A stretch of 5,932 nucleotides of DNA. Source: Clostridia bacterium. Its GTDB lineage: Bacteria; Bacillota; Clostridia; Oscillospirales; CAG-272. Shown in pieces: positions 5,325 through 5,932 of the stretch (within the stretch, counting starts at the first letter, position 1; every line of letters begins with the position of its first letter). Where the stretch lies: assembly GCA_017629925.1 (NCBI GenBank), contig JAGBWH010000100.1:1-5932 (forward strand), read 5' to 3'. The notes under the pieces are model-generated. The model did no database searches. It saw only the letters and a list, made by a program, of their open reading frames with translations, and was not told the origin of the DNA. The translations under genes and the position numbers were made by a program.

Positions 5325-5932
5325 TTATTTTTGAATGAGGTGGAAAGCAAATCCGCAAATTTCATCTTTGAAGTAGATGAATTTTGCCTTGCCATTATCA
5401 AAGGTTTGGAGGGTGCTTTCATCAAATTCGAAGCCTTGGCGTTTGAAGTAGGCAATGGCTCTGTCGCAGAAATTGGTGCGAATGGCGATGTGTCCCATTG
5501 TGCCGGGGCCTTTTTGTTTCATAAATTCAAATTCTGCACCGGCGAAAGCAGATTTTGTGCCATCCGCCACGCTGAGACCAAACATGGTTTCTACCATACG
5601 TGCGCCACGGAGAGCCTGTTCTGCATTGTCGCAGTTGATACCAATGTGGAGGAATTCCAGCCCCAGCATGGTTTTCACGGCTTGGCGAGTCAGTGTTTTG
5701 ATGGCTTCATAATCACCAGCTTTGATGAGGTCCTCTTTGACCATGAAACTACCGCCACAAGCCAAAATCTTATCAAATTTCAGGTAAGAGAGCAGATTGT
5801 CGGGGGAAATACCGCCTGTGGGCATAAAGAGCATTTTGCCGTAAGGTGCGCTCATCGCTTTGAGCATGGGCAAACCGCCTGCAGCTTCTGCAGGGAAGAA
5901 TTTTACGGTGGAAAGCCCCATTTCAATAGCAG
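5325..5932 (-). CDS. KHG/KDPG aldolase fused to a VOC (glyoxalase-like) domain, 5' end outside window
   Basis: The reading frame is open to the right edge, where upstream codons read AIEMGLSTVKFFPAEAAGG, so the ATG at 5921 is internal and the N-terminus is missing. The visible part begins in the class I aldolase domain. VKFFPAE holds the Schiff-base lysine (codon 5903-5901), followed by the phosphate-binding PTGGI and a CGGSF loop, as in 2-keto-3-deoxy-6-phosphogluconate / 4-hydroxy-2-oxoglutarate aldolases, which release pyruvate. After a short linker, a VOC fold occupies about the last 110 residues (LEFLHIGINC, then GHIAIRT, ending GFAFHLIQK) with His and Glu residues at plausible metal positions. 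This two-domain form occurs in Clostridia; the function of the extra domain is unclear. It probably acts in sugar-acid or hexuronate catabolism, but the neighbouring pathway genes are outside the window. Confidence 0.9.
   Translation of the reverse strand, partial: AIEMGLSTVKFFPAEAAGGLPMLKAMSAPYGKMLFMPTGGISPDNLLSYLKFDKILACGGSFMVKEDLIKAGDYEAIKTLTRQAVKTMLGLEFLHIGINCDNAEQALRGARMVETMFGLSVADGTKSAFAGAEFEFMKQKGPGTMGHIAIRTNFCDRAIAYFKRQGFEFDESTLQTFDNGKAKFIYFKDEICGFAFHLIQK

Overview
The window looks like a fragment of a Clostridia-type Bacillota (Firmicutes) chromosome, probably an uncultured gut lineage. The evidence is the gene set: a DUF2974 alpha/beta-hydrolase, a Gram-positive-style membrane-anchored HtrA protease, and a KHG/KDPG aldolase fused to a glyoxalase-like domain. 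Sigma-A-type promoters and intrinsic terminators fit this. The placement is an inference from protein style; no rRNA or tRNA is present to confirm it.

Layout. Positions 1-185 hold no convincing gene. They contain a cluster of a 9-base tag (CAATTCATG or its complement) alternating with small hairpins, then a short direct repeat and a ribosome binding site. Positions 186-1457 (+) encode a DUF2974 lipase-like protein with a lysine-rich tail. Its stop codon directly abuts the stop of a convergent rlmA-like 23S rRNA methyltransferase gene (1458-2281, -), which is broken by one missing T in a T run. The rlmA terminator lies inside the coding sequence of the DUF2974 tail. A divergent intergenic region (2282-2380) carries a good rlmA promoter. 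It leads on the other strand to ruvX (2381-2815), overlapped by 11 bases by an htrA-like serine protease gene (2805-4028).

Positions 4067-5315 form a distinct, AT-richer module on the minus strand: a REP-associated tyrosine transposase (RAYT, 4688-5206) followed by a GNAT acetyltransferase (4157-4603). Outward-facing terminator-like hairpins that are inverted relatives of each other bound the module. The RAYT gene carries inside its own reading frame two inverted copies (24 of 25 bases identical) of a GTAG-plus-hairpin element, the architecture of REP sequences that RAYTs act on. A palindrome surrounds the RAYT promoter.

From 5325 to the right edge (-) lies the C-terminal two thirds or so of a KHG/KDPG aldolase with a VOC-domain fusion.

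The housekeeping genes (rlmA, ruvX, htrA, aldolase) do not form one pathway. The most notable content is repeat biology: a RAYT with embedded REP-like elements, its flanking inverted terminators, and a second, unrelated tag-plus-hairpin array at the left edge.
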